Assembly (NCBI RefSeq): GCF_004522095.1
Contig: NZ_SPUI01000003.1
Location: forward strand, 1,178,001-1,242,000
Length of the DNA: 64,000 bases
Direction of reading: 5' to 3'
From: Nocardioides sp. 503
GTDB lineage: Bacteria; Actinomycetota; Actinomycetes; Propionibacteriales; Nocardioidaceae
The position numbers were made by a program, and so were the translations under genes. The notes beneath the pieces were generated by a model. It was given only the letters and a program-made list of their open reading frames with translations. It was not told the DNA's origin and ran no database searches. The stretch's first letter is position 1; the number at the start of each line of letters is the position of its first letter. Positions 18,161 through 27,930 of the stretch are shown here, in pieces.

Positions 18161-18802
18161 TCACGCCGGGACGATCACCACGAAGCGGCGCGGCTCCGCG
18201 CCCTCCGACTCGGACGTCAGTCCGGCGGCGGCGACGGCGTCGTGGACGACCTTGCGCTCGAACGGGCTCATGGGGTCCAGGGAGACGGGCTCGCCGCTCT
18301 CGCGGACCTGCGCCACCAGGCGCTCGGCCAGCTCGACGAGCTGCTGACGCTTCTCCGCGCGGTAGCCGGAGATGTCGAGCATCAGGCGCGAGCGGTCACC
18401 GGTCTCGCGGAACACCGCGAGGCGCGTGAGTTCCTGGAGTGCCTCCAGGACCTCGCCGTCCCGTCCGACGAGCTGGGAGAGGTCGGCGCCCACGATGGAG
18501 ACCGCGGCCCGGTCGCCGTCGACGTCGATGTCGAGGTCGCCGTCCAGGTCGGCGATGTCGAGGAGCTCCTCGAGGTAGTCGGCCGCGATGTCGCCCTCGC
18601 GCTCCAGCAGCTGGATGCGGGTCCCCGTCGCGGGCGCGTCGACCGTGTCCTCCCCGGCGCCGGCGGCCGCACCGGAGTCGGTCGGGACCGGCTCGGTCTG
18701 CTCGGTCCCCTCGTTGTCGGTCAGCTCAGCGCTGTCGGTCAGCTCACCGCTGTCGGTCCGCTCACCGGTGTCGGTCTGCGCGCTGTCGGCGTCGGCACTC
18801 AT
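18161..18802 (-). CDS. jag: Jag/KhpB family RNA-binding protein (R3H)
   Basis: A 213-residue protein. The first 60 residues are acidic with a TDSGEL/TDSAEL-type repeat and are probably disordered. A KH-like domain follows (SQLVGRDGEVLEALQELTRL) and then an R3H domain near the end (MSPFERKVVHDAVA). Partners are RNAs; in Gram-positives KhpB acts with KhpA in cell division and envelope control. The ATG overlaps the yidC stop (ATGA). Corresponds to Rv3920c. Confidence 0.9.
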   Translation of the reverse strand: MSADADSAQTDTGERTDSGELTDSAELTDNEGTEQTEPVPTDSGAAAGAGEDTVDAPATGTRIQLLEREGDIAADYLEELLDIADLDGDLDIDVDGDRAAVSIVGADLSQLVGRDGEVLEALQELTRLAVFRETGDRSRLMLDISGYRAEKRQQLVELAERLVAQVRESGEPVSLDPMSPFERKVVHDAVAAAGLTSESEGAEPRRFVVIVPA

Positions 18803-19851
18803 GGGGTGTCTCCCTTGTTCTCGTCAGGTCGGGGCTTGCGCTGGGCAGGCTTCTGGCCCTGCTGCGCGGACTTCTGGGCCTGGCGCTGCTGCGCCTGGCG
18901 CTGCGCCTTGGTGAGCTTCTTGGGCTGCTGGCGCACGGCCGGGCGAGGGGCCTCGGGCTCTGCGACGACCTCCTCGGTCACCACCGTGCCGTGCTTGGCG
19001 GCCTTCGCCTTGTCCCGCTCGGTCTTCGCCTGCGCGGCCGGCGTGCCCGGCGCGGGGTTGTTGCGGATCACGTAGAACTGCTGGCCCATCGTCCATAGGT
19101 TGGAGGTGGTCCAGTAGAGGAGCACGCCGATGGGGAAGGCCACGCCACCGAGGCCGAACGCCACGGGCAGGATGTAGAGCAGCATCTTCTGCTGCTGGGC
19201 GTAGGGGCCGCTCAGCGCGTCGGCCGGCATGTTCTTGCGCATCAGCTGACGCTGGGTGGTGAACGTGGTGGCGGTCATGGCGAGCACCAGGACCAGCGCC
19301 ACCAGCATCACCGCGACGTTCGAGTCGGGGTTGCCCCCCCACACGCGGGCACCCCAGAAGCTGTCGTTGATGGGGATGACGCCGAAGATCTCGGACTGAC
19401 CGAAGCTCTTGGCGAGCTTCTCGTTGAGGAAGCCGTGCGCCTTGTTGCTCTTGGCGGCCTGGTCGAGCAGGCGGAAGAGCGCGAAGAAGATCGGCATCTG
19501 CAGCAGGATCGGCAGGCACGAGGCGAACGGGTTGGTCCCCGTGTCCTTGTACAGCTTCATCGTCTCCTGCGCGAGACGCTCCCGGTCGTGGCCGTACTTC
19601 TTCTGCAGCTCCTTGACCTTGGGCTGGATCAGCTGCATGTTGCGGCTGGACTTGATCTGCTTGACGAACAGCGGGATCAGGCAGACGCGGATGACCAGGG
19701 TCAGGCCGATGATCGACAGGGCCCACGCCAGACCGCCGTTCTCGTCCAGCCCGAGCAGCGTGAAGAGCTTGTGGAAGCCGATCATCACCGCCGAGATGAT
19801 GTAGTACAGCGGCGTCAGGATGAAGTTGCCGATGTCGGACAGGGTTCCCAC
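18799..19851 (-). CDS. yidC: Membrane protein insertase YidC/Oxa1
   Basis: A 350-residue Gram-positive-type insertase without the large periplasmic domain of proteobacteria. Five hydrophobic segments are visible; the conserved cytoplasmic hairpin (QLIQPKVKELQKKYG) and NPFASCLPILLQMPIFFALF are diagnostic. A long basic Gln/Lys/Arg-rich C-tail may contact ribosomes. The GTG start has no strong ribosome site. It inserts small and multispanning proteins, with or without SecYEG. Confidence 0.95.
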   Translation of the reverse strand: MGTLSDIGNFILTPLYYIISAVMIGFHKLFTLLGLDENGGLAWALSIIGLTLVIRVCLIPLFVKQIKSSRNMQLIQPKVKELQKKYGHDRERLAQETMKLYKDTGTNPFASCLPILLQMPIFFALFRLLDQAAKSNKAHGFLNEKLAKSFGQSEIFGVIPINDSFWGARVWGGNPDSNVAVMLVALVLVLAMTATTFTTQRQLMRKNMPADALSGPYAQQQKMLLYILPVAFGLGGVAFPIGVLLYWTTSNLWTMGQQFYVIRNNPAPGTPAAQAKTERDKAKAAKHGTVVTEEVVAEPEAPRPAVRQQPKKLTKAQRQAQQRQAQKSAQQGQKPAQRKPRPDENKGDTP

Positions 19852-19854
19852 GGA

Positions 19855-20106
19855 TCAGGCTCCTTGGTTGGGCGTCGAGTGGCCCGCGGCGACGCGGGAG
19901 GGGACGGGGTCGTAGCCACCCGCGGCCCAGGGATGGCAGCGAGCCAGGCGGCGTACGGCGAGCCATCCGCCTCGGACCGTACCGTGCTCCTGCACCGCTT
20001 CGAGGGCGTACGCCGAGCAGGACGGGTGGTAGCGGCAGACCTGCCCGTACAGGGGGCTGATCACGGCGCGGTACGCCTTCAGGAGCCCGATCACGACGTA
20101 CTTCAT
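19855..20106 (-). CDS. yidD: Membrane protein insertion efficiency factor YidD
   Basis: An 83-residue protein with the family signature: an amphipathic start ([15 protein letters not shown]), then [19 protein letters not shown] and ARCHPW. It aids YidC at the inner membrane face. ATG 20106 overlaps the rnpA stop (ATGA); an alternative start at 20139 lies inside rnpA and is less likely. Confidence 0.93.
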   Translation of the reverse strand: MKYVVIGLLKAYRAVISPLYGQVCRYHPSCSAYALEAVQEHGTVRGGWLAVRRLARCHPWAAGGYDPVPSRVAAGHSTPNQGA

Positions 20107-20447
20107 GCGGCGCCCCTCGGTTGCACTCGCCCCAGACAACGATCGAGGTCCGCGGCCAGTTCCGGCCAGGCCGCGGTCGAGGCCGCCGGGAGCGCCCGCA
20201 CCACGAGGGCCGAGGACGCCGGCAGCGTGTCCAGCCGCTCGCGCACGAGGTGGCGCAGCCGGCGCTTGACGCGGTTGCGCACCACGGCGTTGCCGACCGC
20301 CTTGCTCACCACGAAGCCCGCTCGGCTCGGACCTTCTCCGAACGGGGCCAGGTGCACGACGAGCGTGCGCGAGGACGACCGCCGTCCCGTGCGGGACGTA
20401 CGGCGGAAGGTGTCGGCGTCGGTGAGCCGGTGCTCCGGTGGCAGCAC
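20103..20447 (-). CDS. rnpA: Ribonuclease P protein component
   Basis: A 114-residue RnpA with the RNA-binding RNR motif ([18 protein letters not shown]) and an N-terminal [13 protein letters not shown]. It binds the RNase P RNA to mature tRNA 5' ends. The GTG start is 43 bases after rpmH. The rpmH-rnpA pairing next to dnaA is nearly universal in bacteria. Confidence 0.95.
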   Translation of the reverse strand: MLPPEHRLTDADTFRRTSRTGRRSSSRTLVVHLAPFGEGPSRAGFVVSKAVGNAVVRNRVKRRLRHLVRERLDTLPASSALVVRALPAASTAAWPELAADLDRCLGRVQPRGAA

Positions 20448-20490
20448 GAGTCGGGCGCGTCTGGCCAGCTCGGCCGGAGGACGCGGACCC

Positions 20491-20628
20491 TCAGACGGCC
20501 AGTTCCTTGCGCCCCTTGCGGCGGCGCGTCGACAGGATGGCGCGACCGGCGCGGGTGCGCATGCGCAGGCGGAACCCGTGCACCTTGTGGCGACGACGGT
20601 TGTTCGGCTGGTACGTACGCTTGCTCAC
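20491..20628 (-). CDS. rpmH: Large ribosomal subunit protein bL34
   Basis: A 45-residue basic protein that begins [19 protein letters not shown] and ends [11 protein letters not shown], the full bL34 pattern. The GTG start follows an AAAGAGA stretch. It is the first gene of the minus-strand block leading to parB and diverges from dnaA across the origin region. Confidence 0.96.
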   Translation of the reverse strand: MSKRTYQPNNRRRHKVHGFRLRMRTRAGRAILSTRRRKGRKELAV

Positions 20629-21156
20629 GACTGTGTCTCTTTCGGTTGGTTCGGGAAGGGTCACGCCGGTGGATCGGCAGTGCCTGGCCCCTCGGGACGG
20701 GCCCGGGAGGCCGGTTCAACTGGCACCGCCCATCCACGGAGACGAGGACTCATCCCGTGGACATGCGGCACCGGTCGACACCGGGCGACCGGCCAACGGT
20801 ACGCGCAGGCTCTCCACAGGGTCAAACCGTCGATCGACCTCCTGGGGACCTCGTCGTCCACGCCTGTGGATGACGGCTTGCCGCTGCTGCCGAACCCGGG
20901 TTACGTTCGGGCCACCGAGGTTCCCCCGCAGCCCCGGAACGCACCGACTCGACGGGGTCTGTGACCTCCGCCACACCGGCGGGCCAACGGCCTCTGACCT
21001 GCGACAACAGCCGAGATCGAGGCGTCAGGCTGCGTCTCGGGCCGGCTCTCTCCACAGACACGGGGTCGGGTTCACAACCTGTGGACAAACTTGTGGAGAC
21101 AGCGCCCCACGCGGGGCGGAACGATCGACTCGGGCCCGAAAGGCGGCGCAAGCCAC
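20629..21156. other. rpmH-dnaA intergenic region with DnaA boxes (origin-associated)
   Basis: The 528-bp gap holds no gene. It contains a perfect DnaA box (ttgtccaca, minus strand, 21080-21088), a one-mismatch box tcatccaca (20865-20873, minus), and weaker tccaca cores at 20810-20818, 21048-21056 and 21092-21100. It must also hold the promoters of rpmH and dnaA. Autoregulation of dnaA by the 21080-21100 pair, 57-77 bp before the start codon, is plausible. Confidence 0.75.
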
Positions 21157-22593
21157 GTGGAGCACATGACGTCCGATCTCGACCAGGCCTGGCGGCAGGT
21201 CGTCAACGACCTGCAGCCCAACCAGCGGGCCTGGCTCCGGGCCAGCAAGCCGGTCACCCTGCACGAGAACACCGCGATCATCGCGGTGCCCAACGACTTC
21301 ACGCGCGTGCAGCTCGAGGGCCGGCTGCGCGGGCAGCTCGAGGACGCGCTCACGGTGAGCTTCGCGCGCGAGATCCGGATCGCCGTCACGGTCGACGCGG
21401 CCCTGGACGACGGCCAGATGATGCCGGACCACCCCCATGGCGATTCGGAGACAAGTCGAGAAGTCGACATATCGACGACGCCGCAGGCGCCCCCGGTCGC
21501 CCCGGCTCCGGTGTTCGTGCCCGAGGCCACCGAGGCCGTCAAGGGCAGCGCCCTGGAGACGCGGCTCAACCCCAAGTACACCTTCGAGACCTTCGTCATC
21601 GGCAGCTCCAACCGCTTCCCCCACGCCGCGGCCGTCGCCGTGGCGGAGGCGCCGGGCAAGGCCTACAACCCGTTGCTGGTCTACGGTGACTCCGGTCTGG
21701 GCAAGACCCACCTCCTGCACGCGATCGGTCACTACGTGCGCAGCCTCTACGCCGGCGCCAAGGTGCGCTACGTGTCGAGCGAGGAGTTCACCAACGAGTT
21801 CATCAACGCGATCCGCGACGACCGGCAGGACCGGTTCAAGCGTCGCTACCGCGACGTCGACGTGCTCCTCATCGACGATATCCAGTTCCTGGAGGGCAAG
21901 ACCCAGACCCAGGAGGAGTTCTTCCACACGTTCAACACGCTGCACAACGCCAACAAGCAGATCGTGCTGACCTCCGACCGCGCGCCCAAGCGGCTCGAGG
22001 CACTGGAGGACCGGCTGCGCAACCGGTTCGAGTGGGGCCTGATCACCGACGTCCAGCCTCCCGACCTGGAGACCCGGATCGCGATCCTGCGCAAGAAGGC
22101 CGCGATGGACCGGCTCACGGCGCCGCCGGACGTGCTGGAGTTCATCGCCTCCAAGATCCAGACCAACATCCGCGAGCTCGAGGGCGCGCTGATCCGGGTG
22201 ACGGCGTTCGCCAACCTCAACCGCCAGGAGGTCGACATGACCCTGGCGGAGATCGTCCTCAAGGACCTGATCCCCGAGGGCGGCGAGCCGGAGATCACGG
22301 CGTCGCTGATCATCGCCCAGACCGCGGCCTACTTCGGGCTCAGCATCGAGGAGCTCACCGGGCCCAGCCGTGGACGACACCTCGTGATGGCGCGCCAGAT
22401 CGCGATGTACCTGTGCCGCGAGCTCACCGACCTCTCGTTGCCCAAGATCGGCGCGCAGTTCGGCAACCGCGACCACACCACGGTCATGTACGCCGACCGC
22501 AAGATCAACCAGCTGCTCGCCGAGCGCCGCGCGGTCTTCAACCAGGTCAGCGAGCTCACCAACCGCGTGAAGATGCAGGCCCGCCAGTCCTGA
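21157..22593 (+). CDS. dnaA: Chromosomal replication initiator protein DnaA
   Basis: A 478-residue initiator. Domain I spans the first 80 residues; domain II is short. Domain III has Walker [14 protein letters not shown] near residue 177, Walker [13 protein letters not shown] near 237, and sensor motifs. Domain IV ends with the DNA-binding [21 protein letters not shown] 21157 lies 10 nt after AAAGGCGG; ATG 21166, three codons later, is the alternative but too far from that site. DnaA boxes flank the gene on both sides. Confidence 0.97.
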   Translation: MEHMTSDLDQAWRQVVNDLQPNQRAWLRASKPVTLHENTAIIAVPNDFTRVQLEGRLRGQLEDALTVSFAREIRIAVTVDAALDDGQMMPDHPHGDSETSREVDISTTPQAPPVAPAPVFVPEATEAVKGSALETRLNPKYTFETFVIGSSNRFPHAAAVAVAEAPGKAYNPLLVYGDSGLGKTHLLHAIGHYVRSLYAGAKVRYVSSEEFTNEFINAIRDDRQDRFKRRYRDVDVLLIDDIQFLEGKTQTQEEFFHTFNTLHNANKQIVLTSDRAPKRLEALEDRLRNRFEWGLITDVQPPDLETRIAILRKKAAMDRLTAPPDVLEFIASKIQTNIRELEGALIRVTAFANLNRQEVDMTLAEIVLKDLIPEGGEPEITASLIIAQTAAYFGLSIEELTGPSRGRHLVMARQIAMYLCRELTDLSLPKIGAQFGNRDHTTVMYADRKINQLLAERRAVFNQVSELTNRVKMQARQS

Positions 22594-22601
22594 GGCCCGG
22601 A

Positions 22602-22740
22602 GGTTGAGGAGGTCGCGCAGCGACCGTCTCGAAACCTCTCTCGGTGGGAGCCGACGTCCGGCTGGGTTTCGAGACGGGACTTCGTCCCTCCTCAACCCAC
22701 GAGGGAGCGGTTCAAGACGGGACTTCGTCCCTCCTCAACC
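22602..22740. repeat. Inverted repeat elements downstream of dnaA
   Basis: One forward arm (22602-22636, ggttgaggag...cgaaacc) faces two reverse arms (about 22664-22697 and 22709-22740, both ending ctcctcaaccc). They belong to the same family as the tandem array at 54575-54940. They lie between the converging dnaA and ohrR genes and probably stop transcription. Confidence 0.75.
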
Positions 22741-22746
22741 CACGGT

Positions 22747-23193
22747 CTAGGTGACGGGCTCGTCGAGGCCGACGAGCATCCGGTCGAGCAGCCCGCGCAG
22801 CTGGCCGGCCTCGGCCTCGGTGAGCCCCATCCCGCTGGCGATGCCGAGCGGTACGTCGGCGACCCGGTCGCGCAGCTCCCATCCCGTGGGCGTCACCTCG
22901 AGCAGCACCCGGCGCTCGTCGGCCGGGTCGCGTCGCCGACCCACGTGCCCCGCCGCCTCGAGGCGCTTGAGCACGGGGGTCAGGGTCCCGGAGTCCAGGC
23001 GCAGCCGCGCCCCCAGCTCGCCGACGGTCACCGGCTCCTCGCTCTCCCACAGCGCGAGGAGGCAGAGGTACTGCGGGTACGTCAGCCCGGCCTGCGCCAG
23101 CAGCGTCGTGTAGCGGCGCGTCACCGCGCGGCTGGCGGCGTACAGCGGGAAGCAGAGCTGGGCGTCGAGGCCGAGCTGGGGGAACGAGGTCAC
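22747..23193 (-). CDS. ohrR: MarR-family organic peroxide regulator OhrR
   Basis: A 148-residue MarR repressor. The peroxide-sensing cysteine C14 lies in the typical [15 protein letters not shown] context. The winged helix follows ([24 protein letters not shown], then [13 protein letters not shown]). Oxidation of the Cys by organic hydroperoxides releases it from DNA. GTG 23193 begins the protein. It is divergent from ohr with two palindromes between them. Confidence 0.9.
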   Translation of the reverse strand: MTSFPQLGLDAQLCFPLYAASRAVTRRYTTLLAQAGLTYPQYLCLLALWESEEPVTVGELGARLRLDSGTLTPVLKRLEAAGHVGRRRDPADERRVLLEVTPTGWELRDRVADVPLGIASGMGLTEAEAGQLRGLLDRMLVGLDEPVT

Positions 23194-23211
23194 GCCCCTC
23201 AGCCTATCCCC

Positions 23212-23234
23212 TTGCGCAATTAGGTTGTGCACAA
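23212..23234. promoter_or_regulatory. Candidate OhrR operator
   Basis: Two perfect palindromes, ttgcgcaa (23212-23219) and ttgtgcacaa (23225-23234), have centres 14 bp apart between divergent ohrR and ohr. The second runs into a TATGTT element (23235-23240) that would serve as the ohr -10 box, so bound OhrR would block RNA polymerase. Confidence 0.6.
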
Positions 23235-23247
23235 TATGTTTGTTCAC

Positions 23248-23664
23248 ATGAACATTCTCTACACGGCCTCCGCCGTCGCCACGGGCGACGGCCGCAACGG
23301 TCACGTCCAGTCCACCGACGCCCTCGTCGACACCGACGTCCGCACCCCCACCGAGCTCGGCGGCCCCGGCGGGGCCACCAACCCCGAGCAGCTCTTCGCC
23401 GCGGGGTACGCCGCCTGCTTCCACTCCGCCCTCAAGCTGGTCGCCGGCCAAGCGAAGGCCGACACCACCGACTCCGAGGTGGTCGCCGACGTGTCCCTGG
23501 GCGCCAACGACTCCGGTGGCTTCGGTCTCGCGGTCCAGCTGGAGGTCACACTCCCCGCGCTGGAGCGCGCCCAGGCCGAGGAGCTCGTGGCCAAGGCCCA
23601 CGAGGTGTGCCCCTACTCCAACGCCACGCGCGGCAACATCGAGGTCACCCTCACCGTCGCCTGA
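23248..23664 (+). CDS. ohr: Organic hydroperoxide resistance protein
   Basis: A 138-residue OsmC/Ohr thiol peroxidase. The catalytic pair is C57 ([12 protein letters not shown]) and C121 ([10 protein letters not shown]), with Arg16 and Glu47 in family positions. It reduces lipid and alkyl hydroperoxides using lipoylated partners. No ribosome site precedes ATG 23248; TATGTT lies 7 nt upstream, so the mRNA may be leaderless. An upstream in-frame ATG at 23236 falls inside that element. Confidence 0.93.
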   Translation: MNILYTASAVATGDGRNGHVQSTDALVDTDVRTPTELGGPGGATNPEQLFAAGYAACFHSALKLVAGQAKADTTDSEVVADVSLGANDSGGFGLAVQLEVTLPALERAQAEELVAKAHEVCPYSNATRGNIEVTLTVA

Positions 23665-24055
23665 CCCGACCGGCTGAGCGGCCCGACGAACGGTCCCGAG
23701 GGCGCTGTCTTCCTGTGGAGGCAGCGCCCTCGTGGGTCCGAACTACACGGGGAGGATCTGTGGAGGAGAGAGCGCGGCCGCCGCGCAGCGTCGTGTGATT
23801 CCACATCGGACGCGGGCCGGCCCGAGGTCATCCACAGGCGTCTCCACCCCTCCGCAGGCGGTCTGACCTGGGGCGACGGTGCTCCTCCACAGTTTCCACC
23901 GATGCTATGACGACTACCTACCTCTAGATGTGTCGATGAACGGTGCACGTCCACTCGGCCCCCTGCCTGGGGATGACTCGTGCCGTACCGACCCACGTGG
24001 CAGGATGCGCATCCCGAGATATGTGTGAGACCGAGCCCCAGACGAAGGATGCATC
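23665..24055. other. Intergenic region upstream of dnaN, putative oriC core
   Basis: The 391-bp gap has no gene. DnaA-box-like 9-mers occur at 23714-23722, 23759-23767, 23797-23805 (gattccaca), 23828-23836 (tcatccaca, one mismatch) and 23883-23891, followed by the most AT-rich stretch of the area (about 23900-23940), a possible unwinding element. In Mycobacterium and Streptomyces oriC is the dnaA-dnaN spacer; this is its dnaN-proximal part. The dnaN promoter also lies here. Confidence 0.7.
23698..23731. terminator. Hairpin terminator after ohr
   Basis: Ten-bp arms gagggcgctg / cagcgccctc with a 14-nt loop, 33 bases after the ohr stop. The loop itself contains tgtggagg, a weak DnaA-box core. 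Confidence 0.65.
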
Positions 24056-25195
24056 GTGAAGTTTCGTGTCGACCGCGACGTGCTCGCTGACGCCGTCGCC
24101 TGGGCTGCCCGCAGTCTCCCGGTGCGCCCGAGCGCCCCGGTCCTGGCCGGCCTGCTGATCGACGCGTCCGACGACGGGCTGGTGCTCTCGACGTTCGACT
24201 ACGAGACCTCGGCGCGCGCGACCCTCACCGCGGAGGTCAGCGACGAGGGCCGCGCCCTGGTCAGCGGCCGCCTGCTCGCCGACATCTGCCGCAGCCTGCC
24301 GGGCAAGCCGGTCGACATGGCGCTGGACGGCGCCCGGGTCACCCTGACCTGCGGCTCCGCGCGCTTCACCCTGCAGACGATGCCGGTCGAGGACTACCCC
24401 ACGATCCCGCAGATGCCCGAGGCCACCGGCACCGTGCAGAGCGACGTCTTCGCCCACGCCGTCGCGCAGGCCGTGACCGCCGCCGGCCGCGACGACATGC
24501 TCCCGGTGCTGACCGGCGTCCGCATCGAGATCGACGGCACCACGATCTCGCTGCTCGCGACCGACCGCTTCCGGCTCTCCCAGCGCGAGCTCAACTGGGA
24601 GCCCCGCTCCCCCGACGAGTCGGTCGCTGCGCTCGTGCCGGCCCGGGTGCTGGGCGACACCGCCAAGTCGCTCACCGCCGGCAGCGAGGTCAAGATTGCG
24701 CTGGCCGCGAGTGGCTCGGGCGAGGGCCTCATCGGCTTCGAGGGCAACGCGCCCGGCGGCGTACGTCGCACGACGACGCGCCTGCTCGACGGCGAGTTCC
24801 CCAAGGTCCGCAGCCTGTTCCCCGCGGAGAAGCTCACGGTCGCCAAGGTCGACAAGGCCGCGCTGATCGAGTCGGTCAAGCGCGTCTCCCTGGTCGCCGA
24901 GCGCAACACCGCGGTGCAGCTCGCGTTCAGCGACGGGGTGCTGACCCTGGACGCCGGCTCCGGCGACGAGGCCCAGGCCTCGGAGTCGATCGAGGCCGAC
25001 ATCGAGGGCGAGGACATCACCACGGGCTTCAACCCGCAGTTCCTGCTCGACGGCCTCACCGCGATCGACGAGGCCGTCGTGGAGCTTGCGTTCACGCAGG
25101 CCTCCAAGCCGGTGGTCCTGAGCGGGTCGGTGGAGGACGGCGGCGCAGACAGCGGGTTCCGCTACCTGCTGATGCCCAGGCGCCTGCTTTCCTGA
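24056..25195 (+). CDS. dnaN: DNA polymerase III subunit beta (sliding clamp)
   Basis: A 379-residue clamp with three repeated domains: it starts MKFRVDRDVLADAVAWAARSL, continues with FTLQTMPVEDYPTIP and ATDRFRLSQRELNW, and ends in PVVLSG...YLLMPRRL. The ring tethers polymerase III to DNA and recruits repair factors. GTG 24056 follows a GAAGGA site. The gene opens a plus-strand series dnaN-gnd-recF-dciA. Confidence 0.97.
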   Translation: MKFRVDRDVLADAVAWAARSLPVRPSAPVLAGLLIDASDDGLVLSTFDYETSARATLTAEVSDEGRALVSGRLLADICRSLPGKPVDMALDGARVTLTCGSARFTLQTMPVEDYPTIPQMPEATGTVQSDVFAHAVAQAVTAAGRDDMLPVLTGVRIEIDGTTISLLATDRFRLSQRELNWEPRSPDESVAALVPARVLGDTAKSLTAGSEVKIALAASGSGEGLIGFEGNAPGGVRRTTTRLLDGEFPKVRSLFPAEKLTVAKVDKAALIESVKRVSLVAERNTAVQLAFSDGVLTLDAGSGDEAQASESIEADIEGEDITTGFNPQFLLDGLTAIDEAVVELAFTQASKPVVLSGSVEDGGADSGFRYLLMPRRLLS

Positions 25196-25231
25196 AGGCA
25201 CGGTTTTCCTAGGGCTCGGGAGGGCACACGC

Positions 25232-26203
25232 ATGGACATCGGACTGGTCGGCCTCGGCAAGATGGGCGGCAACATGCGCACCCGGATGCGCAACGGCGGC
25301 GTGACGGTCGTGGGCTACGACCGCAACCGCGAGGTCTCCGACACCGACAGCCTTGAGGCGATGGTGCAGCAGCTGCCCGCGCCCCGCGTGGTGTGGGTGA
25401 TGGTGCCGGCCGGCGGGCCGACGCACGACACGATCACCGAGCTCGGCGGGCTGCTGGAGGAGGGCGACCTGATCGTCGACGGCGGCAACTCCCGCTGGAC
25501 CGATGACATCGCCCACGCCGAGGCGCTCGCGGAGAAGGGCATCGGCTTCGTCGACTGCGGTGTCTCCGGCGGGGTCTGGGGCCTGGAGAACGGCTACGCC
25601 CTGATGTACGGCGGCACCCCCGAGGACGTCGCTAAGGTCCAGCCGGCCTTCGACGCGCTCAAGCCGGAGGGCGAGTTCGGCTCGGTCCACGCCGGCAAGG
25701 TCGGCGCCGGGCACTTCAGCAAGATGGTCCACAACGGCATCGAGTACGCGATGATGCAGTCCTACGCCGAGGGCTGGGAGCTGCTCCAGGCGGTCGACAT
25801 GGTCGACAACGTCACCGAGGTCCTGCGCTCCTGGCGCGAGGGCACCGTCATCCGGTCCTGGCTCCTCGACCTGCTGGTCAGCGCCCTGGACGAGAAGCCC
25901 GCACTGGAGGGCATCACCGGCTACGCCGAGGACTCCGGCGAGGGCCGGTGGACCGTCGAGGCCGGCATCGAGCACGCGGTGGCCACCCCGGCGATCACCG
26001 CCGCGCTCTACGCCCGCTTCGTGTCCCGCCAGGACGACTCCCCGGCGATGAAGGCGGTGGCCGCGATGCGCAACCAGTTCGGCGGTCATGCCCTGCGCAC
26101 CAGCGCACCCGAGGGCGGCGACGCCGACGGTGGCACCCCGGACCAGTCCCGCGCGGCCGAGAAGGCCGGCTCGGGCGACGACTCCGCAGCGGCCGAGAGC
26201 TAG
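25232..26203 (+). CDS. gnd: 6-phosphogluconate dehydrogenase, decarboxylating (short form)
   Basis: A 323-residue enzyme. The Rossmann motif [12 protein letters not shown] begins at residue 4; [10 protein letters not shown] and the catalytic lysine/histidine region [12 protein letters not shown] follow. At 300-odd residues it belongs to the short, often NAD-dependent type that lacks the duplicated C-terminal domain. It makes ribulose-5-phosphate and reduced cofactor. The dnaN-gnd-recF order is shared by Streptomyces and mycobacterial relatives. The last 30 residues are a disordered Gly/Asp-rich tail. Confidence 0.92.
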   Translation: MDIGLVGLGKMGGNMRTRMRNGGVTVVGYDRNREVSDTDSLEAMVQQLPAPRVVWVMVPAGGPTHDTITELGGLLEEGDLIVDGGNSRWTDDIAHAEALAEKGIGFVDCGVSGGVWGLENGYALMYGGTPEDVAKVQPAFDALKPEGEFGSVHAGKVGAGHFSKMVHNGIEYAMMQSYAEGWELLQAVDMVDNVTEVLRSWREGTVIRSWLLDLLVSALDEKPALEGITGYAEDSGEGRWTVEAGIEHAVATPAITAALYARFVSRQDDSPAMKAVAAMRNQFGGHALRTSAPEGGDADGGTPDQSRAAEKAGSGDDSAAAES

Positions 26204-26216
26204 CCCAGCTCCCCCG

Positions 26217-27359
26217 GTGTACGTCTCCCACCTCACGCTGCACAACTTCCGCTCCTACGCCACGGCCGACGTCGCGCTCGAGCCCGGCGTCACGGCCTTC
26301 ATCGGTCGCAACGGGCAGGGCAAGACCAACCTGATCGAGGCGATCGACTACCTGTCGCGCCTCAGCTCGCACCGGGTCGCTACCGACGCGCCGCTGGTGA
26401 AGGCCGGCTGCGACCAGGCGATCGTCCGGGCCGCCGTCGTACGCGACGGGCGGACCGCGGTGCTCGAGGTGGAGCTCAACCCGGGCAAGGCCAACCGGGC
26501 GCGGGTCAACCGCTCGACGCTGCCCAAGTCGCGCGACCTCGTGGGGCTGGTGCGCACGGTGGTCTTCTCCCCCGAGGACCTGACGCTGGTCAAGGGCGAC
26601 CCGTCGGACCGCCGGCGCTTCCTCGACGACCTGCTGGTGCTGCGCACGCCGCGCCTGGCGGGGGTGCGCTCGGACTACGACCGGATCCTGCGCCAGCGCA
26701 ACTCGCTGCTCAAGACCGCCGGGCACGCGCGCCGCGGCTCGACGAGCCAGGAGTCGGCGCTGTCCACGCTCTCGGTGTGGGACGGCCAGCTGGCGCGCAC
26801 CGGCGCCGAGCTGCTGCGCGAGCGGCTCGCGCTGGTCGAGGCGCTGCGGCCCTACGTCGGCAACGCCTACGCCACCGTGGCGCGCGGCGCCTCCCGCGAG
26901 GACGCCGAGATCGACTACCGGCCCTCGTTCGAGCTGACCGACGACCTCGAGGCGGGCCTGCTGGCCGAGCTCGAGCGCCGGCGCAACGACGAGCTCGACC
27001 GCGGCATCTCGCTCGTGGGGCCGCACCGTGACGAGCTGCTGCTCACGCTCGGCGGACCGCCCGACGCCGGCGGCGTGCGGCTGCCGGTCAAGGGCTACGC
27101 CTCGCACGGCGAGTCGTGGTCGTTCGCGCTGTCGCTGCGCCTGGCGTCGTACGACCTGTTGCGCTCCGACGGCGACGACCCGATCCTGATCCTGGACGAC
27201 GTCTTCGCCGAGCTGGACACCGAGCGGCGCGCCCAGCTCGCCGAGCTGGTCGCCGGCGCGGAGCAGGTGCTGGTCACGGCCGCGGTCGGCGCCGACGTCC
27301 CCGAGGCGCTGGCGGGGGCCCGCTACGCCGTGGCCCAGGGAGAGGTGACGCGTGCCTGA
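26217..27359 (+). CDS. recF: DNA replication and repair protein RecF
   Basis: A 380-residue SMC-like ATPase. Walker A is [15 protein letters not shown] (about residues 29-43); [15 protein letters not shown] is the ABC signature and [11 protein letters not shown] the Walker B. RecF with RecO and RecR loads RecA on gapped DNA. The GTG start ([13 protein letters not shown]) is 13 bases after gnd. Its end overlaps dciA by 8 bases. Confidence 0.95.
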   Translation: MYVSHLTLHNFRSYATADVALEPGVTAFIGRNGQGKTNLIEAIDYLSRLSSHRVATDAPLVKAGCDQAIVRAAVVRDGRTAVLEVELNPGKANRARVNRSTLPKSRDLVGLVRTVVFSPEDLTLVKGDPSDRRRFLDDLLVLRTPRLAGVRSDYDRILRQRNSLLKTAGHARRGSTSQESALSTLSVWDGQLARTGAELLRERLALVEALRPYVGNAYATVARGASREDAEIDYRPSFELTDDLEAGLLAELERRRNDELDRGISLVGPHRDELLLTLGGPPDAGGVRLPVKGYASHGESWSFALSLRLASYDLLRSDGDDPILILDDVFAELDTERRAQLAELVAGAEQVLVTAAVGADVPEALAGARYAVAQGEVTRA

Positions 27360-27900
27360 CGAGCCGGACGACGCCGCCCTCCCCGAGCCGGAGCCGGACC
27401 CGCCGCACGCCGACGACGGCCTCGACCTGGCGCGCGCCCTCACCCGGGCGGCCGCGGGATCGACGCCCCGTCACCGCGCTCGGGCCCGCGGCCGCGCGCG
27501 CCCCGCCGGCACGGGCCGGGTGAGCGGCGCCCACCCCGACGACCGCGACCCGCAGACCCTCGACTCCACGCTCGCCCGCCTGGTCGACGACCACGGCTGG
27601 GCGCTGGACCTGCGGATGCGCGGGGTCTTCGCGCGGTGGCCCGAGCTCGTGGGCGACGAGGTCGCCGCCCACTGCACGCCCGAGAGCTTCACCGACGGCA
27701 AGCTGCTGGTCCGCACCGACTCCACGGCCTGGGCCACCCAGCTGACCCTGCTCGCGCCGACCGTCGTACGCCGCCTCAACGAGGAGCTCGGACCGGCGAC
27801 CGTCGTCGCGATGGACGTGGTCGGCCCGCACCTGCCGAGCTGGAAGAAGGGCCGCCGCTCCACCCGCGACGGCCGTGGCCCCCGCGACACCTACGGCTGA
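27352..27900 (+). CDS. dciA: DciA family helicase-associated protein (DUF721)
   Basis: A 182-residue protein with a disordered N-terminus rich in Asp, Pro and Arg. The DUF721 core follows: [39 protein letters not shown]. DciA is the ancestral loader or activator of the DnaB replicative helicase, equivalent to Rv0004. The GTG start overlaps the recF end. A Lys/Arg-rich tail ends the protein. Confidence 0.9.
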   Translation: MPDEPDDAALPEPEPDPPHADDGLDLARALTRAAAGSTPRHRARARGRARPAGTGRVSGAHPDDRDPQTLDSTLARLVDDHGWALDLRMRGVFARWPELVGDEVAAHCTPESFTDGKLLVRTDSTAWATQLTLLAPTVVRRLNEELGPATVVAMDVVGPHLPSWKKGRRSTRDGRGPRDTYG

Positions 27901-27930
27901 GGGGCGACGCCACGGGCGACCGAGAGGCTC

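Noticed and set aside
20886..20910. cgaac...gttcg near the origin looked like a second SOS box.
   Set aside because: The spacing between the half sites is too long (9 bases instead of 4).
15277..21475. The 13-mer gtcgacatatcga occurs at 15277-15289 and in dnaA at 21463-21475.
   Set aside because: In 64 kb many 13-base matches are expected by chance, and one copy is coding.
23241..23254. tgttcacatgaaca at the ohr start resembles parS.
   Set aside because: The symmetry is shorter than parS and the central bases differ; it is better explained as the ohr start codon region.
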